A DNA stretch of 64,000 nucleotides from Marsupella aquatica (taxonomy: Eukaryota; Marchantiophyta), in assembly GCA_973895155.1 (NCBI GenBank), contig OZ316893.1, positions 27,342,001 to 27,406,000 of the forward strand, in the 5' to 3' direction. Numbering within the stretch: position 1 is the first letter of the stretch; every line of letters begins with the position of its first letter. The notes beneath the pieces are model-generated. The model made no database searches. It saw nothing but the letters and a program-made list of their open reading frames with translations, and was not told the origin of the DNA. The translations under genes and the position numbers were made by a program. Of this stretch, positions 46,276 through 57,095 are shown one piece after another.

Positions 46276-47370
46276 CGGGCTTGTTGGAAAGAGCTCGCGG
46301 AGCTGATTCCAACAAGAGGCGGCGCTCCTCAAACGGAGCCAGGATGAGCAAGTTATGGCCCGGCGAAATTGTGTTTTCGTGATACGGAAACGACCATAAC
46401 TCAGGCGTCCGATGTCCGTTGCGAGTGCGGCTGAGTGATTCGGGATCAAGAGGAGAAGGGCTATCCAAGGGTGAGCTCAAAAGTACAATTGATAGGGAAC
46501 CTAGTTTCGGCCATTGTGGGGTGCCTTGCAATTTCAGGGTTCACTGTGTACAGTTGGGGCACCGTCGAAGGCACCGTCGGCCCCTTGTTTATGGTTTAGG
46601 GTTTTAGCAGCATGTGTGTGCCGCATGCCTTTTTAGTTTAGGGATTTCTTAGTGCAGGGTTTTAGCGGCGCCGCTAGGGTAGCCGCCATCGTTGTGACCC
46701 CATGAGGGGTGCTTTGGTGTGGTTTTTTTTTGGTATTTAGGGGGAGAGCCCCGAAGTAGTGAGGGGGAACTCAGCGTAGTACTTGGAGTAGCTTTTGTGA
46801 GTAGCGCACCGATTAGGAGAAGTTCAAGCCAGAGTAGTGAGGTGGAGAACGTAGGACTTGTCCCCGGGAGGCAGGAGTTGGGCAGACGGCAGGAGGCCGG
46901 GTTGTCCTTGCATGTGTTACGGGAAACACCAAGAGATATGGATTTGGCTTGAGGTTCCAATATTTTGTGTGTCACTTGTTGTTGCTTGTGTTGTTTGTTT
47001 TCCTCCCCTAGTGCGTGTGGTCGGTGTCGTTGTGGAAACATTTGCCCTTGTCACTAGTGTTCAAATCTTATTGTAAATGTTGGTATGCTTGCCCAAGAGA
47101 GGAGGGGGGTGGTGACAGCACTCACCCGGTGGGCATGAGTTGTAGATGGTAGGACCAGTCCCTTGGACTTGATCAAAAACGGAGAGACCAGTCGGTAGAC
47201 TTGATCAAAAAGTACACTTCCGGGAGCGGAATCAAACATACTCATCCTTAGGTGTGGAAATCCTCCAAATAGCGTCCCTCCACGACCCCGTAATACGATA
47301 CCAACGGTTTAAGCAAGGAAAAGTACGGTTTGCACGTATTAATCGTTGGATAGGCAAGTGACATGATACA
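46276..47370. repeat. Long direct repeat R1 (LTR-like), partner of 52273-53560
   Basis: R1 shares ordered blocks with R2: CGGGCTTGTTGGA (46276/52273), ACCGTCGAAGGCACCGTCGG (46561/52807), a 43-bp identical block at about 46870/53114, GGTGGTGACAGCACTC, AACATACTCATCCT, and AGCGTCCCTCCAC with ATACGATA. The offset is about 6.0-6.25 kb. Similarity continues past any obvious LTR end into the 3' end of an antisense ORF in both places. Confidence 0.7.
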
Positions 47371-48395
47371 ACTTGTGCAATGGCTTGCGACTGTCTATTT
47401 TCCTCAACATCTTCCTCCTCACTTGACTCATCAGAAAACACTATTGGACTTCTTGGTTCTCTGTACATAATTTGGACTCCGCTAAAACTAGTGAGGCCTT
47501 GTCTAGCAACTTGAAGACGTCTAATTGGCTGTCTAGAAACACTCCTAGTTGCAGAAGTGGGTCTGGCGGTCATCAATGGTGTGTCTTGATTGTTCCCCAA
47601 ACTTGTATTGTGTACACGAGTGGCTGCCATTGGTCCATTGATTGGAGAAGCATCGAATAATCGTTGTACACATCTCCCCACTGCAATTTGATATTGCGCA
47701 GATTCTGGACTTTGTAGTCCGTTGTCTTTCCTGTTGCTGGGAACCAGTTCTCTTTGACGCAATGCAGACGGCGATCCACGTATCGTTGTGTGTATTGTAC
47801 CTTGCGTTCTCACGTCTGTCCCAAGAAATATCCTTCGCTGCACCTGTGGCAAAACTGATTCCCTCAAAGGCAATGCAAATGGCGATACACGTATTGCTGT
47901 TTGCATTCGACCTTCTCTTCTCTCCTCTGGCACCTGTTGGAAACCGGGTTGGAAACTTGAAGCGTCAATTGGAGATCCCAATCTCGTTGCCGATACACGT
48001 ATCGTCTTCTTGATTCCTTCACCATACCCAGGGATAGACGGTCTAAATTGACGTCTAGAACCTAAACCTTGGATAGAAAGCTTTTGCATCCAAGGGGAGG
48101 GAATGTTTAGGAGCCGACGTTTATCAGGTTTACTAGGTGACACATAGTAAGCCCCAGGTTCTGGTTCAGAACTTCCATCAGAATCAGAGTCCGATATTTC
48201 GGGTACACTCTGTTGAGAAACTGGGAGTAATTTGCGAATATGATTTGGCAAACATCGACGACCATGAGGACCATCATTGGGGGAGGACTCAACTGAACTG
48301 GAGGGCGACCACTCTTTAGATATGGCTAACGTATAACTAACTCTATACTGGTGGGCATTCCTGTCACAAAATGCTCTTACGCTCAAAAAACTCAA
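47232..48395 (-). CDS. Ser/Arg-rich repetitive protein of unknown function
   Basis: A minus-strand open frame of about 387 codons without ATG near its start (first in-frame Met near 48085). A TATA box lies 60 bp upstream on the same strand. N-terminal third: SISDSDSDG-type acidic/Ser stretch. Centre: three repeats of about 36 aa with cores TIRVSATRLGSP, AIRVSPFALPLRE and TIRGSPSALRQRE, each encoded over a CGATAC-nn-GTATCG-like palindrome. An acidic patch (SDESSEEEDVEE) follows. The C-terminus WYRITGSWRDAIW has a counterpart near 53460-53500 next to repeat R2. No domain is recognised. It could be a transposon-encoded antisense ORF or a host-like low-complexity protein. Confidence 0.4.
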   Translation of the reverse strand: MSFLSVRAFCDRNAHQYRVSYTLAISKEWSPSSSVESSPNDGPHGRRCLPNHIRKLLPVSQQSVPEISDSDSDGSSEPEPGAYYVSPSKPDKRRLLNIPSPWMQKLSIQGLGSRRQFRPSIPGYGEGIKKTIRVSATRLGSPIDASSFQPGFQQVPEERREGRMQTAIRVSPFALPLRESVLPQVQRRIFLGTDVRTQGTIHTTIRGSPSALRQRELVPSNRKDNGLQSPESAQYQIAVGRCVQRLFDASPINGPMAATRVHNTSLGNNQDTPLMTARPTSATRSVSRQPIRRLQVARQGLTSFSGVQIMYREPRSPIVFSDESSEEEDVEENRQSQAIAQVVSCHLPIQRLIRANRTFPCLNRWYRITGSWRDAIWRISTPKDEYV

Positions 48396-49008
48396 ATAGA
48401 TGCATAACTTTGTGAAACAAAATGGTGCAAAAAACTTAGTCGGCGTTGATGTATATATAGTTTTTGGTGACCCTGAGCCACGTGGCTACTTCTGACTGGT
48501 CAGCCGCTACACGACAAAATAGATTGGGTGATTAAAAAAGGTTCAAATTAGTGTTTTAACGACAAAATTAATGTACATGTTAAGTATTTCCTCCGGGGTG
48601 GATGCAGTTTTTATTCTATTTGGGATAATGTATTGTGGGTTGCTTTAATCAGCCATTGAGACAATTTGGTTCTAGATGCGATACAAGTATCACTTTTTGC
48701 ATTTTGGGGTGATTTTTTCAAATTGGTCCTGTAAAAGGTGCACATATTGTGCTTTGGAGTTATGTACCATAGTTTTGCTGATTCACAATCACTTTTCACG
48801 ATGGTTAGGCGGAATGGTTACCATGATTTTGTCACTTAGTTTACTTTCTGGTTAAAAGTAGATCAACTGCGTTGAACTGTGTAGTAAATTTTGGGCAACT
48901 ATGATGTAACTTTTCAAATTGTTGATAGTAAATTTTTTGAAAGGAGAGGTTGAGCTACTTTTGGAGTATATTCTCAAATGATGAATGTGGTTTGCGATAC
49001 GAGTATCG
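47772..49008. repeat. Dispersed 14-bp palindrome CGATAC-nn-GTATCG
   Basis: Copies at 47772-47785 (one mismatch), 47883-47896 (one), 47991-48004 (CGATACACGTATCG), 48679-48692 (one mismatch) and 48995-49008 (CGATACGAGTATCG). Another lies at 32436. The first three are 111 and 108 bp apart, inside the ORF; the last two are in non-coding sequence. Confidence 0.75.
48452..48460 (-). promoter_or_regulatory. TATA box for the leftward ORF
   Basis: CTATATATAC on the minus strand, about 60 bp upstream of the 48395 frame start. A short 13-codon frame with ATG near 48404 lies between them. Confidence 0.45.
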
Positions 49009-49350
49009 CTAGTTGCTTTCCTTTATGTGTTTGGGTTTGGAAGCAAAACTATTTTCCATGTGTACAAGTTGACGGAAAATAAGGATTTTCCATGTTGGAA
49101 ACAAAGTTGAACGTTGTCAACAACAAACAGTACATTTCGAAAGTTTAAATATATATAATGAGGTAGTCTGTGGGCATTGCTCACCCCTTCAATGAAATCC
49201 CATCTACGATACAAAAATGGAACTATTGGGATATTGCGGAATTTTGGATCGCTATTTGTGTCATTTCAACAAAATTGGCGAGAATGAAAAACACCATTCT
49301 CTATGTGCGGAAATACTTCTCAATTGGTCTGAAATCATGTTAAAGGTCTG
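48461..49350. other. Spacer with no gene
   Basis: AT-rich, no supported coding frame. It contains two of the palindromes (48679 and 48995). Confidence 0.5.
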
Positions 49351-50025
49351 ATGGCTAAGATTCCTTATGAGAAGGCAGTAGGCAATCTGATGTATTTGAT
49401 GACTTGTACTAGGCCTGACTTGGCCCTAGCGATGGGCAAGGTTAGCAGATTCATGTCAAATCCAGGGAAGGTACATTGGGAAGCTGTGAAATGGATTCTC
49501 AGGTATGTGAGGGGAACACCGGACTATGGATTACTATTTGATAACAGATCAGATAGAACGTTAGTTGGCTATGTAGATTCTGACTATGGAGGCTGTCTGG
49601 ATACAAGGAGGTCTACAACTGGGTTTGTATACACTCTTGGAGGAGGATGTATCAGTTGGGAATCTACCTTGCAAAAGTGTATATCTCAGTCTACTACAGA
49701 AGCAGAGTATGTTGCAATAGCAAAAGCAGCAAAGGAAGCAATTTGGTTGGATAAGTTGATCGCGGAGATGGGTTTAGAGCATGGAAAAATGACTCTAAAC
49801 TGTGATAGTCAGAGTGCTCTTCACTTGGCTGCTAACCAGGTGATGGATAGCAGGGTGAAGCACATTGATATCAGGTACCATTTTATCAGGCAAGCAATGT
49901 CTGATAAAACTTTTGAGCTAGTCAAGATTGATGGAAAGCTCAATCCCGCTGATGCTTTTACCAAAGTGATTCCTTTGGAGATTTTTTCAAGACACCGTGC
50001 TACTTTGCAGGTTTTGCAATTGTAG
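49351..50025 (+). pseudogene. Ty1/copia polyprotein fragment: end of RT and RNase H
   Basis: The open frame starts at the end of the copia reverse transcriptase (PYEKAVGNLMYLMTCTRPDL; SRFMSNPGKVHW). It continues through RNase H: GYVDSDYGGCLDTRRSTTGF, QSTTEAEYVAIAKAAKE (catalytic Asp/Glu), LNCDSQSALHLAANQ and RVKHIDIRYHFIRQ. It ends LQVLQL with TAG. Gag, protease, integrase and most of RT are missing upstream, so the copy is 5' truncated. The remaining frame has no damage. Confidence 0.92.
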
Positions 50026-50220
50026 TGCAAGTAGAGTTATTTAGCAATGTGTGACTATTTGTATATGGATTACTCATTCCTGTTAGGCTACGGCTTAGTT
50101 CTAGTTAACCCTTAGTTAACCCTTGTGGTTTTAGGGGGAGACCTGGTTTGGTGATTGTCTAGAACTTCCCGCTGAGGATTCCATATGGTAGCATTTAGTC
50201 TAGTCCCCAAGACAAGAGTC

Positions 50221-50520
50221 AAGGGGGAGTTTGTTAGATATTGCTCTAGTCTTGTGACTCATGAGCTAACCACAGTTAGTCTAACTCTGGTTAGGACTTA
50301 GCTAATGTTAGCGGTAGTGCTAGTGTGCATATAGCCAGGGCTGATGCTAGACCCTGGTGGAACTTAGGCTCATTGTTATAGAGCTAGTTGAGAGATAGGG
50401 AGAGCTTGTGATGTGGATGCTTGGTATGGCCGGTCGGCCTAGAGTGCAGTAAAGCTCTTGTGTGTTCCGTGGATGTAGCCTCATGTGGAGGTGAACCACG
50501 TATCTCTCTGTGTCGACTAT
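50221..50520 (+). repeat. Polypurine tract and 3' LTR (partial) of the copia element
   Basis: AAGGGGGAG (50221-50229) is followed by TGTTAGATATTGC at 50232, a classic copia LTR start, about 200 bp after the polyprotein stop. The right LTR border is not visible; gypsy-type sequence follows from about 50700. Confidence 0.65.
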
Positions 50521-50704
50521 TGTGCATTGGATGGTTCATGGGCTTGCCATTACGAATGTCGTCTATGCTCAACAAAGATTTATATTCTTGACAATGTTAT
50601 ATAATTCCTATCATCAGCCATTAAGATGTAGGTATGGAAAAGAATTTGATACAAAAAGATGTCATTGTGTAAAGGAGGTTGCACTAGTACATATTAAGTT
50701 GATT

Positions 50705-51481
50705 TCCAATGGTCAATTTTTGCGAACAATTGGCATCACCACGGCACGGTTTTTGTATGAGCAGATCTTTAAACGGTTCGGCCCACCCTTGGAGCTGGTA
50801 AGTGACAGGGGTACTCATTTTCTCAATCATACAATTGACCGTGTAACGGAGAACTACTTGGTCTCCCATAGGAAGAGCACCCCGTACCATCCACGAGCCA
50901 ACGGGATCATGGGCAAAATTCTCAACAAGACGGTGTCAACTCACAAGACAGATTGGGATTTGAAGTTGTTGGCTGCCACTTACGCCTACAACCTGGCTCA
51001 CAAGACCACCACTGGCCACAACCCCTATTTCCTTGTGTTTGGTCAACATTCTCTGGTGCCGGTGGAATTTGAGGTGCAGCCAACCATTCGAATCCTGACA
51101 CGGGAAAGGGAAGGGCAAGAAAGTAGTGTAGCTGCACAAATCCAATAGTTGGAGAAACTTACGGAGGTGAGAGAGGAGGCTTTGGCACACACGGAGCAAC
51201 AACAAGGCAAACGGAAGTTGCATTACGATTCCCGACTCCGTCGTGTGTCTATTGAGGAGGGAGATTTGGTGCTCCTCTACAATAGCCGCTTCATGCATTT
51301 CCCGGGGAAGCTACATACATGTTGGATGGGGCCCTACATTGTCAACACAATCTACTCCAATGGATCAGTTCAGCTCAAGACATTGGAGGGGCAACTACTC
51401 AACACACGGATCAATCAAGAATGCCTAAAGAAGTACTACACGGAGGAGGATATGGTGCTTGTGGGGGTGCTTCGCAATTAA
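50705..51481 (+). pseudogene. Ty3/gypsy integrase C-terminal fragment
   Basis: From about 50730: TARFLYEQIFKRFGPPLELV and SDRGTHFLNHTI (second catalytic Asp), then STPYHPRANGIMGKILNK, where the catalytic Glu of the usual ANGxxE is replaced by Gly. GHNPYFLVFGQHSLVPVEF follows, then after a TAG (51146-51148) the same frame goes on through LEKLTEVREEALAH and the C-terminal GDLVLLYNSRFMHFPGKLH barrel-like region to TAA at 51479-51481. The first catalytic Asp, RT and gag are absent. So it is 5' truncated, catalytically dead and interrupted. Confidence 0.88.
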
Positions 51482-52272
51482 GAGGGGAGCTATGTGACAG
51501 GGCCCCAAACCGGTAGTAACTTAGTGATGACTTATAATTGCGTATATGAGTAGAAAGACAAGTAGGTGTAGCAAAAGTGTTTGGTTTGGAGGCCGGAGTA
51601 GAGAGGGGTGTCGGGCGGTGATGGATGACAAGGGAACCATTGAGGGGGTACAAGGAGGCCACAAGGCAGCCCAAGGACTTGGAGCCAAGGTGTGGGCATC
51701 TTGGAGGGGTGGGGGCTGGTCGGAGGCTCCACGTAAGGCGCAAAACGGGAAGAATGACCAAAATATAGAAAACGTTGAAACTTAAAACAGACTTTTCTGT
51801 GCTAGTACTATTCTAAACATTGTCATGTTTGGATTCATTTTGAAGCCCTCAATGAGCCCCATGAGAAACTGAGGTTCTCTAGTTGATTCTAGGTCTATAT
51901 CAAACAGTGACTTTCTCGAGGGACCTCAATGCCCGTAAAATGGCAAACTACGAAATCTTGGAGTAGTGATGGTGGGAGGGCCCTTAGAAGGAAAGGGTTC
52001 CCACACTTGTGTTCCCCTTCACCCTTTGTGTGGTCCTCACATGTTTTTTTGCTCTCTTTCCCTTCCCCACCGTAGAAGGGCACCCCGTAGAAGGGCCACC
52101 GTAGAAGGGGCCCTCACACTTTCTTCCTTCCCTTTTTCTCTATTCTCACTTGTGGGGTTTCCATCCATACCTAAACTCTAAACCCTTTCCCTATTGTGTT
52201 TGCTTTCAACGTGTGTACGGACCCTGGTTGTATGAACATCAGATTTTCAACCATCTCAAAATTAGGAGTCTA
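51482..52272. other. Candidate gypsy PPT and start of 3' LTR
   Basis: AAGAGGGGAGCTA just after the integrase stop is followed by TGTGACAGGGCCCC at about 51495, typical of a gypsy 3' LTR start. The LTR may run into repeat R2. No other gene is seen. Confidence 0.45.
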
Positions 52273-53560
52273 CGGGCTTGTTGGAATTAGCTCGCCGAGC
52301 TGAATCCAACGATGTGTCACACGGCCGAAACGGAGCTAAGACGGGGGAGATACAACAGATCGCATTTTTTTGAGAATACGGGAGTTTTGAGGCCGTACAA
52401 ACGTCCGTACGGAAGGAGGTCCCGGTTTTGCAAGAGAAGGAGGAGGTAGCAGCACATACGGGGAAACTATGATCCATGTTTTTCAAAGCCAAGGCCCCCT
52501 GGTGTTGTACGGACGAAACAACGGGAGACGATGCCCCTTGAAAACTTCAACGATCATATCTTGGCCGTTTGACCTCCATTTTGTGCACCATTTACGGAGC
52601 CGTGATCAGGAAGAGGAGGGCTCTTCAGATCTGTTTTCAGAAGTGAATTCTGAGAAAATTTTAGTTTCAACAATTATAGGGGCCCCCTCCTTTTACGGCG
52701 GACTGATGGGGTGATCAGGAGGATTGAGGCTGGTAGGCAGGGTAGATAGATAGGATAGGAGGTGGTGGACTCAAGTAAGTCCTTGTTTAGCGGAGTGGTA
52801 GTTGGCACCGTCGAAGGCACCGTCGGTACCGTAGTTACTTAGATTAGGGTTTTTCACAGCGTGTGTGTGCCGCACGCTTTAGGTTAGTTTATCTCTTAAA
52901 TGTTTTTGGCGGCGCCGCTAGGGTTTCCGCCGTTGTTGCCACTCCGTGAGGGGTGCTTTGGTGTTTTTGTAATTTCAGTATTTAGGGGGGAGCCTCGTAG
53001 TGAGAGGGGGGGGGGGAACTCAGTCTAGTGTGGGTTTTAGGAAAGTTAGCTCATAGCCAGAAGGAGAAATCGAGCCAGAGTAGTGAGGTAGAGGTGTAGC
53101 GCTTGCCCCAGTGAGGCAGGAGTTGGGCAGACGGCAGGAGGCCGGGTTGTCCTTGCAATGTGTTACCACTTTTTGCCAAAAGATATGGATTTGGTTTGAT
53201 TCCTCAAGTTTTGGTGTGGCGTTATCTTTTCCGGCTCACGATTGTGTTCTTTCCCAAGAAGTGTCTAAGGAATCCTTGCACGGATTGGTCAACCATGTGA
53301 ATAGGGGGGGTGGTGACAGCACTCCATCAGCGACCAGCAGGAGTGTGTGTGTGGCGTAGTCCATGGGACTTGATCAAAAGCAGAGAGGCTAGTCGGTAGA
53401 CTTGACCAAAAATTACATTTTCGGGAGCGGAAATAAACATACTCATCCTACATGCAATAGAATCCTAATAGCGTCCCTCCACATTCCCGTCATACGATAA
53501 CAAACGATTTTAGTAGGAGTAAATACGTATTTGTCATGTAAATCGTTTGATAAGCAGGTG
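52273..53560. repeat. Long direct repeat R2 (LTR-like), partner of R1
   Basis: Ordered blocks shared with 46276-47370, listed under R1. It follows the gypsy integrase and candidate PPT, which supports an LTR origin. Similarity to R1 extends past GGTGGTGACAGCACTC into the end of an antisense ORF. Confidence 0.65.
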
Positions 53561-53858
53561 ACAGATTGGTTAATCTTTTAACATATCTATCTAAAGCTCT
53601 AACCTTTACCTTAATTGTGTGGAGCTGAAGTACATGGGTGTGATCAATGTCAAATCCTAAAGCATCTCTCCACTTCTCATCCACACTAAATCTCACTTCT
53701 TTGCCTAATACATAAGGGAGTGCATAAGGATTTGATGTTGCTACATGCATGAAGTTGCACCGGTCTTGATAACAATTATTTTGTCCTTTATTTGCTTTTG
53801 CAAATAATGAGCTCATTAGCATGGACCACAGCCCGCCACTAAGGTTCATGACGACCAA
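53490..53858 (-). CDS. Hypothetical protein fragment next to R2
   Basis: A minus-strand open frame of about 122 codons (VLGKEVRFSVDEKWRDALGF; KVKVRALDRYVKRLTNL). After its TGA/TAA region a different frame reads YRMTGMWRDAI, matching the C-terminus of the ORF at 47232-48395, so a frameshifted relative is likely. No family is recognised. Confidence 0.3.
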   Translation of the reverse strand: MVVMNLSGGLWSMLMSSLFAKANKGQNNCYQDRCNFMHVATSNPYALPYVLGKEVRFSVDEKWRDALGFDIDHTHVLQLHTIKVKVRALDRYVKRLTNLSPAYQTIYMTNTYLLLLKSFVIV

Positions 53859-55249
53859 AAAATTCCATCTCTACATCATTTGAATCGTGCCTCAAGTTGT
53901 CAAGACTACCAGCTCAGAACCCTTAGGACTAGGGCTCAAATTGCAACTTCTTTGTGCAAGTAGATTAATAACCTTTTGAGGGTAGAAAATAGTGAGGGAG
54001 CCTAGGTTCCCGCTACCTATTTAAACTCAGAGGCGGCTTTTTGTATTAATAGGGCAGCTCAACACTATTGTTCGGGGTGGCCAAAATCATGCATCCATGT
54101 ATTAGTTGTTGTAGTCATGGGCAGTTTGGGTACAACACAGGCTCAAGAAGGTAATCCATGTGGGCATCCCCTTTGGCATACTTACTTGCTAATTGTTTAC
54201 ATGGTCATGAAGAGAATTATTATAGTACTTACTAAAGAGACAAAGTGCCTTTTGCTTTTTCCAGGAGTGAGGTCACCCTGACATTACTCGATCATATTAG
54301 CGAATTTGGCCCTCGGGGGCCTCATTCCAAGGGAGGTCCCATATCACGCGCAAAGATTTCAAGTAATAATCACCCTAAAACTTAAAAAAAATAAGACAGG
54401 TTTTAAATATTTTTTAACCCCTAACTTTATAGAATATTCTAGGAATATTCTCACATTTGGCATTAAAAACCCTTATAGTTCTTATAAGTCTCAAAATTGG
54501 ATTAAAACACCCCTAAATTTATTCAACAAAACCTTTAAAGTCTTCCGCGCAATTATTGAATTAAAAACCCTTAACTTCTTGGCGCGCAATAGGTTAGAAG
54601 AAAAGAAGTGAGGACCATGGGATTTGGCCCAAAAGCAGAGTGGACCAAATATACTTTGCTAGAGAGTGACGTACTTGACATGACATGCTCAATGATGCAA
54701 GTAAGTAGTTAGCCCTTGGAGACCAGGTATTCTTCTTCCATGATGCATCACTCTTGTCAACTCAAGGTAACTCTTGATTTCTCAACAATAATTGGAAAAT
54801 AATATAATTGGGCATATCCCAAACATGATTTTGATCCTTAGAGTAATCATTTTATGAAAACAACTACATTAGTAATGATATAATTTAGTTCAGCATTTGT
54901 GACTGACAGTTCAGCATTTGTGACTGACCCCCTCGGTCACGTGCATGGTTGAACTCTGTCACTATTCCTCCCTTGTCAAGATTTGCACTTTGGTTTAACT
55001 GCCGCAGGGTTTTAGCTGCCGCAGGGTTTTACACCATTCTTAAGTGCATTTTGCCTTTTCACCTGTGTGCATGAGATGACGGTGCATTTCTCAAAAGTCA
55101 TCTGTGCAGAACAGGAACGTTTTCCTGTGTATATCTAGTGCTTATGTCCGCAACGACAACAATCAGTTTCAGATTCATGAAGGTGATCGGAAATTTTGCA
55201 GAGGTCGGGAGTCTAGAAGCCCATGTCCAAAATGGACCTCCATGTACGG
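53859..55249. other. Intergenic region downstream of the dioxygenase
   Basis: AT-rich with frequent stops. A plus-strand open frame at 54306-54611 is Lys/Asn/Phe-rich and looks like chance. GCCGCAGGGTTTTA is repeated in tandem near 55000. Confidence 0.45.
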
Positions 55250-56672
55250 TCAGGTATTGACTTCGTGAGTCCTGAGAAGAGAAACGCTATTAACATTCAA
55301 CTTGTTCTTGAAGAAATCGAGATACGAGAACGGCTCGTAGGCCGGCGGGTTGGCCTCGCTGATAAGCTTAGAAATCGGCTCGACAACGTAATCTGCCTCA
55401 GGACCTGGTGCTGGAAAGACAAAATACGCGAACGTGTACCGATTGCTCTCCCTGTTGCTAATCACTTTGTGAAGAATACTTCTGTATCGTCCATTGGTCC
55501 AGGCCTGCATCATTATTCATGATACTGTCAGTTACATCGATCAAGTGACACATTTAGATTTAATATTCTTGGTGAAGCAGGCTACAGAAAAGCTGAATGG
55601 CCAAATCATATTGGAGGTCAATAAAAATTGCGTGCAGAGTTTCAATCGCTCAAGCTTGGATATCGTCTGTCCGTGTGCGACGTAAGAGGTCCAAGCTATA
55701 TCTCTGGCCTGACTTAGTAAGTGCTCGGAGATCTTACAAGTGCTTTACACGAAAAACTACTGATTGAACATATGGCCACTTTCATTTCACAAACTCTGAG
55801 CTCTAGAACCGAGAAAAAGCCAAGCCAACTATCAGGCACATGTTGCGGAATAAAGAGTTGCCTCATTCAAGTACCTGAAGGATATCTCCAACATTGATAA
55901 TGAGTGATCCTCTCCGCGGCTGCATGGGGATCCATTCTCCGTATGGATTTATTTGGAGCCCCTGGGTATCGTAACCCTGAGAGAGGATTGTGAAAACGCT
56001 GGAATCGCGGTGTGGGAGGATTCCTGTCTCGTCCACATTTGTAGGCGTCGTACCTTTGGGGTAGTGGTGGCAATTCAGATATCGGGGAACTTCATTCTTG
56101 TGGTGCACTTCGCGGAGATACGTGAGAGGGAGTCCAAGACTCTCCGAGAACACGTCCAGCAATGTGTCCGCAACCTTTCCTAGCTCAAGTTGCAGACGCT
56201 CTACCTTTTGTCGGTAGTCATGGGGATTACTTGGCCACCAGTTGAGCGTGGGGTCAATGTCTTCGGTCGAGCCGTTGGTGTAATATTCCTGCGGGCCTTG
56301 ATGCAAGTGATAATCACGAAACACCATCTCCTCCATGCGATTCTCGACACCGCCTAGAACTGGGAAGTGCTTGTAGCCTAGCTGGAAGATACAAACCAGA
56401 GGCTTCTTCTCCTTGAGATCCGGCTGCAACTCCAGTTTCTCCTCCATTGGGAGATTGAAAAACTCCCGACTCATGTCAAATGCTGCGTCCAGCACTTCTC
56501 CAGGAACCCCGGAGTTGATGATCTCAAAGAAACCGAAAGTTTCACATGCTCGTGCCACTTGCTCACATACGGAGGACCGTTTAGCTGTATCAGAAAGCCC
56601 ACTGAAGTCTATGATAGGAACAACGGTCTTCAACTTCTCAGCAATCGGCTTTCCTTCCTTCACGCCAACCAT
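55250..56672 (-). CDS. 2-oxoglutarate/Fe(II)-dependent dioxygenase (DOXC type)
   Basis: complement join(55250..55504,55875..56672), 350 aa, GT-AG intron in phase 0, at a usual site after GDILQ. N-terminal DIOX_N-like domain: VVPIIDFSGLSD and ARACETFGFFEIINSGVP. Catalytic domain: iron ligands in ILPHRDSSVFTIL (HxD) and SILHKVISN (distal His), 2-oxoglutarate-binding NRYTFAYF (R-x-T for R-x-S). The length fits plant 2-ODDs of specialised or hormone metabolism. Soluble, cytosolic. The substrate cannot be read from the sequence; the closest general type is the flavonoid/coumarin/alkaloid-type DOXC clade. No damage, so probably a working host gene. ATG 56672; upstream a 22-bp minisatellite lies about 330 bp away. 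Confidence 0.93.
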
Positions 56673-57004
56673 GACTGATGAGTAAAATCACTATTACCAA
56701 CAAACTCGGTCAGATTGCTTTGTAGACGCACACACTCGTGGGACAAAACGCAGACAGGGAAGGAACGTCGACAATCTGTCCGCGTTTAAACACGCTGAAT
56801 CGCCAATTCTAGCTCAAAGAATCAACTACGGATAATTCGCGTACAAATCAACTACTTTACTTCGAAGGATAAGTGCAATCGCAATTTTCTGGTTTCGGAA
56901 GCCGAGTGTTGTGAGAGACTTGATCGCACACTTGTATATTCCAAGTGAGCACCGGAACACTTATAGGGATAGAGGGGTGGGCCGTATGGCGCTCGGGCGC
57001 ATAA

Positions 57005-57095
57005 TGCGCGGTCTGTTATAAATGCGGGGTCTGTAAATAATAATGCGGGGTCTGTAAATAATAATGCGGGGTCTGTAAATAATAATGCGGGGTCA
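57005..57095. repeat. 22-bp minisatellite, about 4 copies
   Basis: AATGCGGGGTCTGTAAATAAT units in tandem, nearly perfect, in the upstream region of the dioxygenase gene (ATG at 56672). Confidence 0.9.

Noticed and set aside
47232-48395. Viral or toxin-like protein
   Set aside because: No such motifs. It is a low-complexity Ser/Arg protein with internal repeats.
54306-54611. Plus-strand ORF of about 100 codons
   Set aside because: Asn/Lys/Phe/Leu composition follows from AT-rich DNA. No motif and no splice context.
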